This document shows positions 15,914 to 24,550 of a stretch of 57,976 nt of DNA, piece by piece. Origin of the DNA: Planctomycetota bacterium. Its GTDB lineage: Bacteria > Planctomycetota > Brocadiia > Brocadiales > Bathyanammoxibiaceae. The position numbers and the translations under genes are program-made. Positions within the stretch are counted from its first letter, which is position 1, and each line of letters opens with the position of its first letter. The stretch lies in NCBI GenBank assembly GCA_016209685.1, contig JACQVQ010000014.1, positions 1-57,976 of the forward strand, given 5' to 3'. Under the pieces are notes generated by a model, which did no database searches, was not told the DNA's origin, and saw only the letters and a program-made list of their open reading frames with translations.

Positions 15914-18148
15914 CTATACGTCTGGCGGGGCTGCCGCCTGCCGTCCCGCACCTTGTTGATACGGGGTCAGTCTGTCCGGGGTAGATTTCTCTGCCATAAG
16001 GTGTAGTATAAAACGTGTGCCTGCAGGGCCTGTCTTGAGGTCTATTCTCCCCTCCATATCTTCCAGTCTCTTTTTTACGATGGGTAGACCCAGCCCCGTA
16101 CCTGATTGCTTGGTAGTATAAAAAGGTTCAAAGACCTTATCCATAACGTCCTTTGGTATGCCAGGTCCGGTATCAGCGATAGTTACCTCAATACTTTGAT
16201 TCTTTCCAGGTCTGGCAAGGAGGGATAGAGATCCCCCTTTTGGCATGGCTTGTAGGGCGTTATGTATAAGGTTGAAAAAGACCTCCTGGAGGGCACCGTC
16301 GGCGGCCCTTACCCTGGGGAGGTCTTCCGGTATCTGGGAGGAGATAGTTACCCCATTTTTCTTGGCCTCGTGTCCCAGGACAAGGAGCACCCCCTCTACC
16401 ACCTCAGAGAGCTTGTAGCTGGGCCTTTTTGGGACTTCGCTGGGGGTGGCCCTATCACCTCCGGCTGAGTTTAGACCAAAGCCCACGGGCCTGGCAAACT
16501 GGAGGAGTTGATTTACCACCTTGGTGAGCCTGTCTATCTCATCCACAATGATGGAGAGGGCCTCCTGTCTACGGGGGTCTTCCTTTAGTTCCTCTTTGAG
16601 TACCTGTACTATGGATTTGATGGAACTGAGGGGGTTTTTGACCTCGTGGGCCACGCTGGCGGAGAGCCTGCCCAGGCTCAACAGCTTTTCGCTCTCCATC
16701 ATCGTCCTCTCCAGTCGCAGTTTTTCATCAATGAGCCTGGCCTTGCCCAGGGCGGAGGCTATCTGGTTAACGATAAGGAGGAGTTGTTCTGAGTTATCCG
16801 AGGGCAAGGAGAGCCCCTGGATTGGCCTGCCCAGGCACAATAATCCCATGAGTCCCCTCTCCTCAAAGATGGGGAAGATATAATGGAGGTCCAGGGATTT
16901 CATCTCGTTTATGATGGCCAGGTCTTTGGTCTCATGGCGGTCAAGGGCCTCCAATTCTCCGGTAGAGAAATACTCGCAGACCTTCCTGAGTTGCCTGCGG
17001 GTCAGGGACCTCTTGCAGTCGTCACCAATGACCTGGATTCTATCTTCTTTTGACAGGGGTGAGTTTGAGACCTTAAAGAGAAGCAGGTTTGCCTTCTTGA
17101 CCCCGGTAGCGTTCTTGATGGCCTCCACTACGTATTCAAGGAGCCTGGCGAGGTTCACCAGGGAATCTTCCCCTATGGTGTGGGAGAGGTCGTTAAGGAG
17201 GTATTCGCTGTCGGTTACCTTCCTGAAGAGGAGCATCCTCATAAGGTCCTGGAGTTTCTCCTTCAGCGTGGGGAACCAGTACACCAGGGCTATCACAAAG
17301 GTGGCCTCAAGGACCCTGGCGTTGGCCCCGTAATGCCTCTCCAGGTAACCAGAGAATTCTTTGATGCCGAAGTAGTAGAGGCATACTAGTATCAGGGTGA
17401 GGAAGGAATAAAAGACGCTCCGCCTCAGGACGAACTCCATGTAGTTGAAACGATATACGAAGTAAGAAAAAATTATGCTGGGGAAGATACTGGAGAGCAT
17501 GGCGGCAAGGACCAGGTAGTTGCCCATATAATAATAGGTAACGTCCTTCAGGAGGAAGGTAAAGCCTATAAAGCCTGCCACAGAGACCAGTACCCAGGAG
17601 ATGTAGCGGTGGAACTTCTGGTCTTCAGCCTCTTCTGCCATACGAGAAACCCTCTGGCATATTATGGCCGTGCCCCCCAGGGCTACCACCAGCCACATTA
17701 TAAAGGGCTTAGCGAAGGGCTCCACACTGGAGAAGAGGTATTCTTCCTTAGAGAAGATAATCGTCCTGATGGCTATTGAGAAGGGCAATACCGGCAGAAA
17801 TATGGCGGAAGTTATTAGCCACTGTAATCCCCTGCCCATATCCCAGCCCTTCTCAACCATATAGAGGATAGAAGTATAGAGGAGGAGGCTGGGTATAAAT
17901 CCTATACTTACGTAGGCAATGGCATCTGCCACGTAGCTTATGGAGGGGATGTTCTTACCAAAGAGCACCAGGCTAAAGACGGATATGGCGTTGCCTGCGT
18001 GCCACATGGCCACGGCAAAGACCAGGAACATGAAGGCCCTCTCGCTGGGCGTCTTGTTCTTGCGCTGGTATATAAGGCCCAGGAGCACACCGTGCAGTAC
18101 GCTTCCTACCAGAAAGCCCGTGAGGGAGACAATCTCATACAAAGACAT
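15914..18148 (-). CDS. Membrane sensor histidine kinase
   Basis: The 744-residue kinase has an N-terminal membrane domain of about nine hydrophobic helices (residues 1-300), a GAF-like region (about 320-480), a coiled linker, the dimerisation/phosphoacceptor domain with SVAHEVKNPLSSIKS, and an ATPase domain with the N box NLIHNALQAMP, DTGPGIP and GTGLGLPIV. It should phosphorylate the NtrC-type regulator encoded just downstream. The input signal is unknown. Two oddities look repeat-derived: GLNSAGGDRATPSEVPKRPS between the phosphoacceptor and ATPase domains (DNA GGTGGCCCTATCACC), and the C-terminal tail GRQAAAPPDV. Both are outside the catalytic motifs. Confidence 0.93.
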   Translation of the reverse strand: MSLYEIVSLTGFLVGSVLHGVLLGLIYQRKNKTPSERAFMFLVFAVAMWHAGNAISVFSLVLFGKNIPSISYVADAIAYVSIGFIPSLLLYTSILYMVEKGWDMGRGLQWLITSAIFLPVLPFSIAIRTIIFSKEEYLFSSVEPFAKPFIMWLVVALGGTAIICQRVSRMAEEAEDQKFHRYISWVLVSVAGFIGFTFLLKDVTYYYMGNYLVLAAMLSSIFPSIIFSYFVYRFNYMEFVLRRSVFYSFLTLILVCLYYFGIKEFSGYLERHYGANARVLEATFVIALVYWFPTLKEKLQDLMRMLLFRKVTDSEYLLNDLSHTIGEDSLVNLARLLEYVVEAIKNATGVKKANLLLFKVSNSPLSKEDRIQVIGDDCKRSLTRRQLRKVCEYFSTGELEALDRHETKDLAIINEMKSLDLHYIFPIFEERGLMGLLCLGRPIQGLSLPSDNSEQLLLIVNQIASALGKARLIDEKLRLERTMMESEKLLSLGRLSASVAHEVKNPLSSIKSIVQVLKEELKEDPRRQEALSIIVDEIDRLTKVVNQLLQFARPVGFGLNSAGGDRATPSEVPKRPSYKLSEVVEGVLLVLGHEAKKNGVTISSQIPEDLPRVRAADGALQEVFFNLIHNALQAMPKGGSLSLLARPGKNQSIEVTIADTGPGIPKDVMDKVFEPFYTTKQSGTGLGLPIVKKRLEDMEGRIDLKTGPAGTRFILHLMAEKSTPDRLTPYQQGAGRQAAAPPDV

Positions 18149-18265
18149 ATTTTATACTCACCGTCGCCGTACCCCATACCAATGAAGTACGGGGCTTACA
18201 ATGACTTAAAGAAAATGATAGTCTCTGCCCCAGCCAGTGTCAATGGGGAAGTAACCAGGGGTTAG

Positions 18266-18335
18266 GGAAATTCGGAATGCGGAATGCGGAATTTTTAATT
18301 CCGCAATCTACAATCCGCAATCCGCATCCCTTACT
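18266..18335. repeat. Inverted simple-sequence repeat downstream of cobO
   Basis: GGAATGCGGAATGCGGAATT is followed after a short AT stretch by ATTCCGCAATCTACAATCCGC, an inverted array of GCGGAAT units that could fold into a hairpin at the 3' side of the gene. Confidence 0.6.
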
Positions 18336-18337
18336 TC

Positions 18338-18859
18338 CTAGTATTCAATCCCCTCCCTTGCCTTTACACCACTGGTGTAGGGGTGCTTCACAGCCTTTAT
18401 CTCGCTGACCAGGTCTGCCACCTCCAGGAGCTTTGGGTGGGCATAACGGCCGGTAAGGATGAGTTCTACGTGGGGGGGTCTCTCCTCAACGAGTTTTAAC
18501 ACCTCTTGCACGGCTATCATTTTATAGTGGATGGCCACGTTTATCTCGTCCAGGATTACCATGTCGTACTCTCCAGAGAGGGTGGCCTCCCTTGCCTTCT
18601 GCCAGGCCTGTTGGGCCAGGGCCTGGTCTTCCTGGGTAGGTTTATTACAGACAAAATGACCGGAACCAAACTGGAGGATGTGGAGGTTGGGGATGTCTTT
18701 GGCCGCCGCTATCTCCCCTACCCCCTGGCGGGCCTTTAGGAACTGGATTACAATGACCTTCCAGCCGTGTCCCACTGCCCTGAGGGCCTGCCCCAGGGCG
18801 GCCGTGGTCTTCCCCTTGCCTTCTCCGGTGTATACCTGTACGGTGCCTCTTCTTTGCAT
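18338..18859 (-). CDS. cobO: Cob(I)alamin adenosyltransferase, CobO/BtuR type
   Basis: This 173-residue enzyme transfers the adenosyl group of ATP to cobalt in corrinoids, completing coenzyme B12. The P-loop-like VYTGEGKGKTTAALGQALRA, IQFLKARQGVGE, YDMVILDEINVAIHYK and ELILTGRYAHPKLLEVADLV are all typical. Its presence fits the B12-binding radical SAM protein encoded at 46770-48236. It is a single gene here, flanked by repeats. Confidence 0.95.
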   Translation of the reverse strand: MQRRGTVQVYTGEGKGKTTAALGQALRAVGHGWKVIVIQFLKARQGVGEIAAAKDIPNLHILQFGSGHFVCNKPTQEDQALAQQAWQKAREATLSGEYDMVILDEINVAIHYKMIAVQEVLKLVEERPPHVELILTGRYAHPKLLEVADLVSEIKAVKHPYTSGVKAREGIEY

Positions 18860-18889
18860 GGTGAGATACTAACAAAATTCCAGACCACA

Positions 18890-19018
18890 GGCAAGGAATT
18901 GAGAATACAGAATTCAGAATCAGCTATCAGCAATCAGCGTTCAGCATTCTATTGACTGCTGACTGCTGTCTACTGACCCCTGACTACTGTCTTCTGACTT
19001 CTGTATTCTTGTCTTAAC
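18890..19018. repeat. Simple inverted repeat array (family E, CTGACTACTG type)
   Basis: The gap between cobO and the next gene holds ATCAGCAATCAGCGTTCAGC and CTGACTGCTGACTGCT-like units ending GACTACTGTC. Related arrays are at 5351-5425, 13558-13605, 19816-19865, 26975-27040 and 43580-43672. All are intergenic or at gene ends. Confidence 0.65.
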
Positions 19019-19046
19019 CTTTGGTATAGGATATAAAGGTCTATAG

Positions 19047-19817
19047 ATGTCTACAATTATAACATTCGCCTTTTTTATACTTTTGCCCTTATCCACCGTG
19101 GGATGCGCAACGGCCATCTGGCCGGCAAAGGTGTATCATAGCCCTACCTACTCCCTCAGTAGTTATCGCACCTTCTCTTTCAACCTGCCTGTTACGGCAA
19201 ATATCCTGGAAGATAAGGGCAGGGAGAGGATTATTAAGCTCCTGGGAAAGAGCGGCTACAAGTATGTGGAGGATAAAGAGTTTGCAGATTTCATAGTGGA
19301 AGAGAGAACCCAGTGGGAAGAGAGGATAGGGTACACCCCCCAGAGGGTGGAATATACCCCCATACGTACCCAGACCGGCTTTATCTACCTCCCATCGTAT
19401 ACTCCGGAGCGGCCTTACATCTACTACGATTTTAGTGCTGATTTAACCTTTTATGACAGGGTCTCCAGGGCAAAGATTTATGAGGCGAATACGGCAGGGA
19501 CTACCTCCTCCCTTGACATGGGGGAGATATATCAAGACCTTATAAGACAGGGCAACTTGCCGGTGGCAGGGGCTATGCCTAAGGGGACCACTGCAGGGAC
19601 AGTACAACCTCCTACAAAGGCGTCTTATAAAGTATATACTACGAGATACTCAAAGATTTACCACAGGGCTGGTTGTCCAGCATTGGGGGCAGAGCCCCAA
19701 CGCTATAGCCCTGGTGCTCCACCACCAGGGCTAGGTGCGGAGGAATTAGTAGAGTTTAAATCCCCGGAGGAGGCCAGTACTGCTGGTGCCTCGGCATGTC
19801 AAAGGTGCAAACCGTAG
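19047..19817 (+). CDS. Putative lipoprotein, DUF4136-like, with Cys-rich C-terminal motif
   Basis: The 256-residue protein starts with a signal ending STVGC, possibly a lipobox. Residues about 30-180 resemble DUF4136-type lipoproteins (YRTFSFNLP, DFIVEERTQWEER, DRVSRAKIYEANTAG). The C-terminus reads YHRAGCPAL ... VEFKSPEEASTAGASACQRC, the small C-x(n)-CxxC tail found on some nucleases and Ada-like proteins. Inside this tail, residues EPQRYSPGAPPPGLGA are encoded by two palindromes (GGGGCAGAGCCCC and GCCCTGGTGCTCCACCACCA), which look inserted: without them the sequence would read ...CPALGAEELVEF.... The protein is probably intact but altered. Function unknown. Confidence 0.65.
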   Translation: MSTIITFAFFILLPLSTVGCATAIWPAKVYHSPTYSLSSYRTFSFNLPVTANILEDKGRERIIKLLGKSGYKYVEDKEFADFIVEERTQWEERIGYTPQRVEYTPIRTQTGFIYLPSYTPERPYIYYDFSADLTFYDRVSRAKIYEANTAGTTSSLDMGEIYQDLIRQGNLPVAGAMPKGTTAGTVQPPTKASYKVYTTRYSKIYHRAGCPALGAEPQRYSPGAPPPGLGAEELVEFKSPEEASTAGASACQRCKP

Positions 19818-19956
19818 AACAGCTATCAGTTATCAGTAATCAGTTATCAGCAAGCTGACTGCTGGCTCGCCCGAGGCGGAGTAACTAGTAGCTAGGGGAG
19901 ACCTCCCCTTTCCCCCCTCCTTACCAAGGATGGGATAGGGGTGTTGTAAGTGTAGC

Positions 19957-19996
19957 TAAAAGAAAAACCCCCAGGCGGTATCACCACCTGGGGGTC
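19957..19996 (-). terminator. Intrinsic terminator of the cytochrome operon
   Basis: Read on the minus strand, ACCCCCAGGTGGTGATACCG pairs with CCTGGGGGT and is followed by TTTTTCTTTT. It lies about 50 bases beyond the octaheme gene. The plus-strand reading lacks a good T tract. Confidence 0.85.
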
Positions 19997-20004
19997 TATT
20001 ATTT

Positions 20005-20032
20005 GCAGGGGCACGTTGCAACGTGCCCCTGC
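20005..20032. repeat. REP-A copy downstream of the octaheme gene
   Basis: A 28-bp palindrome with arms GCAGGGGC/GCCCCTGC and the core ACGTTGCAACGT shared with the copy at 8653. The outer bases are changed on both sides together (T to C and A to G), so the palindrome is kept. It sits 12 bases after the stop codon. Confidence 0.92.
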
Positions 20033-20044
20033 GAAACGTCTGGG

Positions 20045-21775
20045 CTAGTTGCCCTTCCTTCTCCTGATTACACCGACACCAAAGACTCCGCCCACAATCC
20101 CTGCCAGTATGAGGCCTAGCATGGGCAGGCTTTTGTACCTCCCCTTCTCCTTGAGCATACGGTCAGTGTCCTTGGCCCTCATGAGCAGCCTGGCCTCACT
20201 CTCAATCTCGGCCATTTTGCCAAAGACCTTGGAGGAGCCATACCACCAGGAGATGTCCTGCTGTACGTGGGCAGTCCCTTTATACAGGAAGGCCTTGTCG
20301 CCGAACCACATGTCTACGTAGAGCCTCTCTATCCTGGAGGGGTTGTACTTTCCAGGGTAGAAGTCGGCATATACGCCCAGGATTGGTCCTAGCACGGGGA
20401 GCTTCCCCTTGGTCTGTTTGAAGGCGTTATAGATGGGCTCACCGAGGAGTCCTGGCCCCAGGGCGTCGGCCACTATGTCACCCAGGGGGTAAGGGTCCCT
20501 ATCCTCTGGGCCTGGGTCTAAGGCCCCTGCGGCTATGACGTCCTCTATGCACTTCTGTGCCCTGTCCTGACAGCCCCATACCTGGAACATCACCTCATCC
20601 AGATTCTCCAGGTAGAGCCTCGCCCAACGGGGGCTATGGCAATTACTGCAGGCCTCTATCCACTTCTCCCTCTTGGCCTTGCTCTCGGGGGAGTAGATGT
20701 CTAGCTTGTAATTCAATGGCGGAAGGTTTACGCCATAAGGATAGTCCTTTAGAGAGGACTTGAACTCCATACCCTTGGGTGGTACCGTTCCCATACGCCA
20801 GATACCTTTAGAGACCACGTTGTGGGAGAACTCACCCTTGCCGGTATACATGTGGCAGAACTGGCAGGTGGGACTGCGATAATCCTTTCCGGGTACCACG
20901 TCCTTTAAAGGCTTTTCAAAGTCCCAGTGGTGGCCTTCCATGTGGTAGATGTAGCCCATCTTACTTTCGCCGTAAGATTCTGCATCCGGGTGGTCAAACC
21001 CCATGTGACAACTCTGACAGGCCTCTGGCCTACGGCCCTCTGCGGCCTTGAAGGCATGTCTGGTATGGCATATGTCGCACTTCTCTGAGGCCGCATGGCA
21101 GTAGTCGCAACCGAACTGCATGTTGCCTATACCCATCCTGTAGAGTTCAGGGTACCAGGGGACAATGACGTTGGCCTCCGTAGTCTGAGGATGGTTGGGC
21201 CTGCCGTAGTCCTTCTCTGAGAGAAACTGGTTGGTCTGGGTAGTATGGCACTGTCCACAGGTATTCCAGGAAGGCATCTTTAATTCCTTGTGGTCCTTCC
21301 CGTGGCACTCATTGCAACTCACCTCTGGAAGTTCCCTGTTCACTCGCTTTTCTATATCCTTTGTCTTGGCAGCGAAGCCCTCGTCCTTCTTGGGATGGGC
21401 ATGGGTGGACTCCTTCCAGTCGTTGACTATGCCTGGGGTTACCTCCTCGTGGCACTTTACGCAGTCCTCGGCCTTGTACTTCTGGAGGAGTTGGTCATAG
21501 TAGGTGCCGTCGGGTTTGACGTAGTGTCTGTTAGGGTACCAGTACATGTGCATGGGTACGGGTTTATAGACGTCCATCCACGGCCCGCTACCCTTTTCCA
21601 AACCCACTGGTTCTTCAAACCATTTCTTCAGGGTTGGATTGTCATAAAGCTCCTTTAGCTGTTCTTGTTCGCCTGAGGCGGATTGGGGCTTTTCTTCTGC
21701 CGCAAGCCGTCCAGCCGGTAGACCAGCTATCAAGGCTACAAAAAGGGCTATTGATACAGGTCTAAGAAATTTCAT
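20045..21775 (-). CDS. Octaheme hydroxylamine-oxidoreductase-like cytochrome c, membrane anchored
   Basis: This 576-residue protein has a signal peptide and eight CxxCH haem sites: CVKCH, CNECH, CGQCH, CDYCH, CDICH, CQSCH, CQFCH and CSNCH. Spacing and extra histidine motifs fit the octaheme HAO family. A C-terminal hydrophobic helix (LPMLGLILAGIVGGVFGVGV) followed by RRRK anchors it to the membrane, unlike soluble HAO. It is the last gene of the Rieske/cytochrome b operon and is probably a subunit of that complex, taking or giving electrons on the periplasmic (or anammoxosome) side. I use the ATG at 21775 because AAAGGAG lies just upstream; an ATG 30 bases earlier is possible. A CGCCTGAGGCGG repeat encodes SASGEQ just after the signal. 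Substrate unknown. Confidence 0.9.
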   Translation of the reverse strand: MKFLRPVSIALFVALIAGLPAGRLAAEEKPQSASGEQEQLKELYDNPTLKKWFEEPVGLEKGSGPWMDVYKPVPMHMYWYPNRHYVKPDGTYYDQLLQKYKAEDCVKCHEEVTPGIVNDWKESTHAHPKKDEGFAAKTKDIEKRVNRELPEVSCNECHGKDHKELKMPSWNTCGQCHTTQTNQFLSEKDYGRPNHPQTTEANVIVPWYPELYRMGIGNMQFGCDYCHAASEKCDICHTRHAFKAAEGRRPEACQSCHMGFDHPDAESYGESKMGYIYHMEGHHWDFEKPLKDVVPGKDYRSPTCQFCHMYTGKGEFSHNVVSKGIWRMGTVPPKGMEFKSSLKDYPYGVNLPPLNYKLDIYSPESKAKREKWIEACSNCHSPRWARLYLENLDEVMFQVWGCQDRAQKCIEDVIAAGALDPGPEDRDPYPLGDIVADALGPGLLGEPIYNAFKQTKGKLPVLGPILGVYADFYPGKYNPSRIERLYVDMWFGDKAFLYKGTAHVQQDISWWYGSSKVFGKMAEIESEARLLMRAKDTDRMLKEKGRYKSLPMLGLILAGIVGGVFGVGVIRRRKGN

Positions 21776-21811
21776 AAACATCTCTCCTTTAAAGACTCCC
21801 TTCAAAGATTT

Positions 21812-22873
21812 CTATCTTAACCATCCCTGGGAAGGACTTATCTTTTCCGACTCTATTAAAAGGTTTGAATATTTCGTGAACCACCAGTCATCAGAAAGGC
21901 CGTGGTCCTTAAAGAACTTTACCCTCATCTCATGGTGGCGGCTGATGTGGCACTCAAAACAGACGTTGTAAGGGCTGTTGACCCTGGCTATCTTCTGACC
22001 TTCCTGGGCCTTACCAATGTCCATGAAATAGCTGAAGAGTTCTCCCGGTCCGTGGCATGCCTCACAGGTTACGCCTTCGTCCACGTACTTCCCATTGCCT
22101 GGGTTGTAGCCTGTGGTGTGGCACTTGTAGCACTGCTTTCTGTAATTCTCGTCTCCCTCAATAAAATCAGGGGCCTGCTTAACCCTCTCAAAACTGGTGA
22201 ACTTGGTCCTCTTCCACTGTTCGGCATGGGGGGCAGTCAGCCCGGTGTGGCACCTGAGGCACTTTTGACTGCCTACGTAGATGGCCTTTTCTCCTGTTAC
22301 GCCATTATACCTGAAGTTCCCCCAGACAGGCGTAAGGTTAGGGTCTGTCTCTTCTGGAGAGAGCTCCGTGAGTTCCAGCCAGAGTTCAAAGACCTTGTCA
22401 GCGGAGGCCATCCTCTGCTGCATCTGGCGGCGGTGGGTGTACATCCCCCTGTGGGCCTCCTTTTCTGCGAGGGCCCTGCCGATACCTTTGTGGCATACGG
22501 TACAGCCGTATACGTCAAAGGGGAATTCTGAGACTATGGCGTGGCTGGCCTTAAGCCCTGACTCGTCAATATGACAGGTGATACATCTATCCACTTTATT
22601 ACCGTTCCCCAGTTTATCCCAGGTGCCAGTACCTTTTAGTAGAATCTGCTTTATCTCAGGCTTCTGGGAACGAAGGATGGTTATCTTTTTCTCAAGGTCT
22701 TTCTTGTCCTTCTCAGAGGTGGCGGCCTTATGGTCCTTCTCCAGTTCCACCAGCTTCTTCTGATAAAAGGCCTGTTGATACTTTGCCCAGGCAGGATTCT
22801 TCTCCTCCTCAAACCAGAGATAGGAGGAGTAGAAGAATGCCAGACTAAAAAGTAGGAATAACTTTCTCTTCAT
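21812..22873 (-). CDS. Hexaheme cytochrome c
   Basis: This 353-residue protein begins with a short hydrophobic segment (KLFLLFSLAFFYSSYLWF) that is probably an uncleaved anchor or signal, then a charged helical region (residues 30-90), then six CxxCH sites: CITCH, CTVCH, CLRCH, CYKCH, CEACH and CFECH. The SQKCLRCHTGLTAPHAEQW region resembles cytochrome c554-type modules. It lies between subunit IV and the octaheme gene and likely relays electrons between them, replacing cytochrome f/c1. An AAGGTG ribosome binding site precedes the ATG. Confidence 0.9.
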   Translation of the reverse strand: MKRKLFLLFSLAFFYSSYLWFEEEKNPAWAKYQQAFYQKKLVELEKDHKAATSEKDKKDLEKKITILRSQKPEIKQILLKGTGTWDKLGNGNKVDRCITCHIDESGLKASHAIVSEFPFDVYGCTVCHKGIGRALAEKEAHRGMYTHRRQMQQRMASADKVFELWLELTELSPEETDPNLTPVWGNFRYNGVTGEKAIYVGSQKCLRCHTGLTAPHAEQWKRTKFTSFERVKQAPDFIEGDENYRKQCYKCHTTGYNPGNGKYVDEGVTCEACHGPGELFSYFMDIGKAQEGQKIARVNSPYNVCFECHISRHHEMRVKFFKDHGLSDDWWFTKYSNLLIESEKISPSQGWLR

Positions 22874-22918
22874 ACATCACCTTTTTCAGTTCTCAGTTTT
22901 CAATCTTCTGATGTTACT

Positions 22919-23656
22919 CTAGATGTTAAACCAGGGCGTTTGTAAGACATACTTGATGCTGAACCCTAATCTAAGGCCCATCTTTAAGATAGTACCTATC
23001 ATGGTGAGCAGTAAGAACATCGTAACGCCATATTTAACCGGCCCAAGTTGCTGGTAGAAGTCTTTCCATCTGCGGGCCGGTAACCATGTGCCCAGTCCAA
23101 AATAGGCTAATAGTAGCAGAACCCCTACGGGGGCAGGTAGACTCCATAGAGGTGGGGGTGTAGGGAAGGCGAGGGTCCACTTCTCCCAGGGCCAGAACCA
23201 GGCCCAGAAAGGCCCTCTACAGTAAACTCCCATGATGATAAGTACATACCAGAGTAAGAATCCGAAACTGAAGGTAGTTACGGCAAACTTCCTCTCCCCG
23301 AAGGTATAGTAACCGTTGCCTTTGTGGTTGAAGTCAATGTAAGGTATAAACATAAGACCTATTATAATCAGGGAGGGCAGAACCACCCCGGCAAACCATG
23401 GGTCAAAGTACACCAGCTCTTCCTGTAGGCCCAGGAAGTACCATGGGGCCTTGGCAGGGTTTTCTGGTTCGCCTGGGTTGGCGAGTTCTCTTAAGGGTGC
23501 ATCTACGTAGTAGCTGTAAAGTAGTATGACTACCAGGAAGAGTAGGGCACATAAGAATTCCTTTGCCACCAGATGGGGCCAGGTGTGTATTTTTTCAGGC
23601 CCTGGCTGTGTCTGCCTTGGTTCAGGTTTTAACGTCGTTGCTTCGGGATTGGCCAT
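22919..23656 (-). CDS. Cytochrome b/b6 C-terminal domain protein (subunit IV-like)
   Basis: The 245-residue protein has a soluble N-terminus and about five membrane helices. The stretch PAKAPWYFLGLQEELVYFDP is the subunit IV/cytochrome b C-terminal signature with the PEWY-like quinol-site motif in variant form (PWYF). Helices at residues about 33-50, 88-107, 128-146, 175-193 and 208-228. Together with the upstream b6-like gene it makes a split cytochrome b as in b6f complexes. It is longer than plant subunit IV, with an extra Trp-rich loop (GPFWAWFWPWEKW). Confidence 0.9.
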   Translation of the reverse strand: MANPEATTLKPEPRQTQPGPEKIHTWPHLVAKEFLCALLFLVVILLYSYYVDAPLRELANPGEPENPAKAPWYFLGLQEELVYFDPWFAGVVLPSLIIIGLMFIPYIDFNHKGNGYYTFGERKFAVTTFSFGFLLWYVLIIMGVYCRGPFWAWFWPWEKWTLAFPTPPPLWSLPAPVGVLLLLAYFGLGTWLPARRWKDFYQQLGPVKYGVTMFLLLTMIGTILKMGLRLGFSIKYVLQTPWFNI

Positions 23657-23692
23657 AACTTTCCTCTATTATTTATGTGGACTCCAAAGAAC

Positions 23693-24466
23693 TTACAGCC
23701 GTCCTGAGAATCCATCCTTCCTTATCCTCCAGAAGTGGAGTATCATAAGCCCACCTGCCATAGCGGGGAGGCCTATACAATGCCACACATAGGCCCTTAG
23801 GAGGGCAGGTGCTTGTATGGAGGTGCCTCCCAGGAGGCCAAACCGTATATCGTTATCAATAGTAAACCCAAATAGTTCTGCAAAGGGGCCTTGATAGCCT
23901 GCAAAGGGCGTAGCCCCTGCCATATTAGTACCTACCGTAATGGCCCAGTATCCGAGTTGGTCCCATGGCAGGAGGTAGCCTGTGAAACTCAGTAACAGGG
24001 TAAGTACGAGGAGTATCACACCTAACACCCAGTTAAATTGTCTTGGTGCCTTATAGGAGCCGGTAAGGAAGACCCTCAGCATGTGGAAACATACCGTTAT
24101 GACCATGGCGTGGCCGGCCCATCTGTGCGTGTTTCTTAATAGCCTGCCAAGCGGTATTGCATTATTGCTCAGGTCCAGCATGTCGGCATAGGCCCGGTTT
24201 ACGTCCGGGGTGTAATAGAACATCAACAGTACACCTGTGAGGGTTTCAAAGAGGAAGACAAAAAAGGTCAGTCCCCCAAGACACCAGGTAAAGGAGATAT
24301 TTATGCTGCCTTTCGTTACGGTGGTAGGATGTATGTGAAGCCACACATTGCCGAGGATCTGGAGCATGCGATTACGAGGGGTATCTTCGTACCCATGACG
24401 GAAGATAGACTTCCAGATGTTATTCTGCGTAATCTTATCGCCTATTTCTTTGAGGTCGGGTAACAT
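23693..24466 (-). CDS. Cytochrome b6-like haem b subunit
   Basis: This 257-residue protein carries the four-helix haem-binding half of cytochrome b. The helix-two ligands are in LLRNTHRWAGHAMVITVCFH and the helix-four ligands in LRAYVWHCIGLP and MILHFWRIRKDG. GYLLPWDQLGYWAITVGTNM is the conserved b6/b loop. It oxidises quinol together with the Rieske protein and the subunit IV-like protein. Gene order Rieske, b6, subunit IV is the usual one. Confidence 0.95.
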   Translation of the reverse strand: MLPDLKEIGDKITQNNIWKSIFRHGYEDTPRNRMLQILGNVWLHIHPTTVTKGSINISFTWCLGGLTFFVFLFETLTGVLLMFYYTPDVNRAYADMLDLSNNAIPLGRLLRNTHRWAGHAMVITVCFHMLRVFLTGSYKAPRQFNWVLGVILLVLTLLLSFTGYLLPWDQLGYWAITVGTNMAGATPFAGYQGPFAELFGFTIDNDIRFGLLGGTSIQAPALLRAYVWHCIGLPAMAGGLMILHFWRIRKDGFSGRL

Positions 24467-24550
24467 GCGAAGGACTCCTTTTTGGCCTTCAGCTTATCGG
24501 CTTTCGGGGTCTCGGCCGATGGCCTATTGTTGATGGCTGACGGCCGATTA

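Noticed and set aside
21902-22531. 209-codon plus-strand frame opposite the hexaheme gene.
   Set aside because: The minus frame holds six CxxCH motifs; the plus frame is a shadow.
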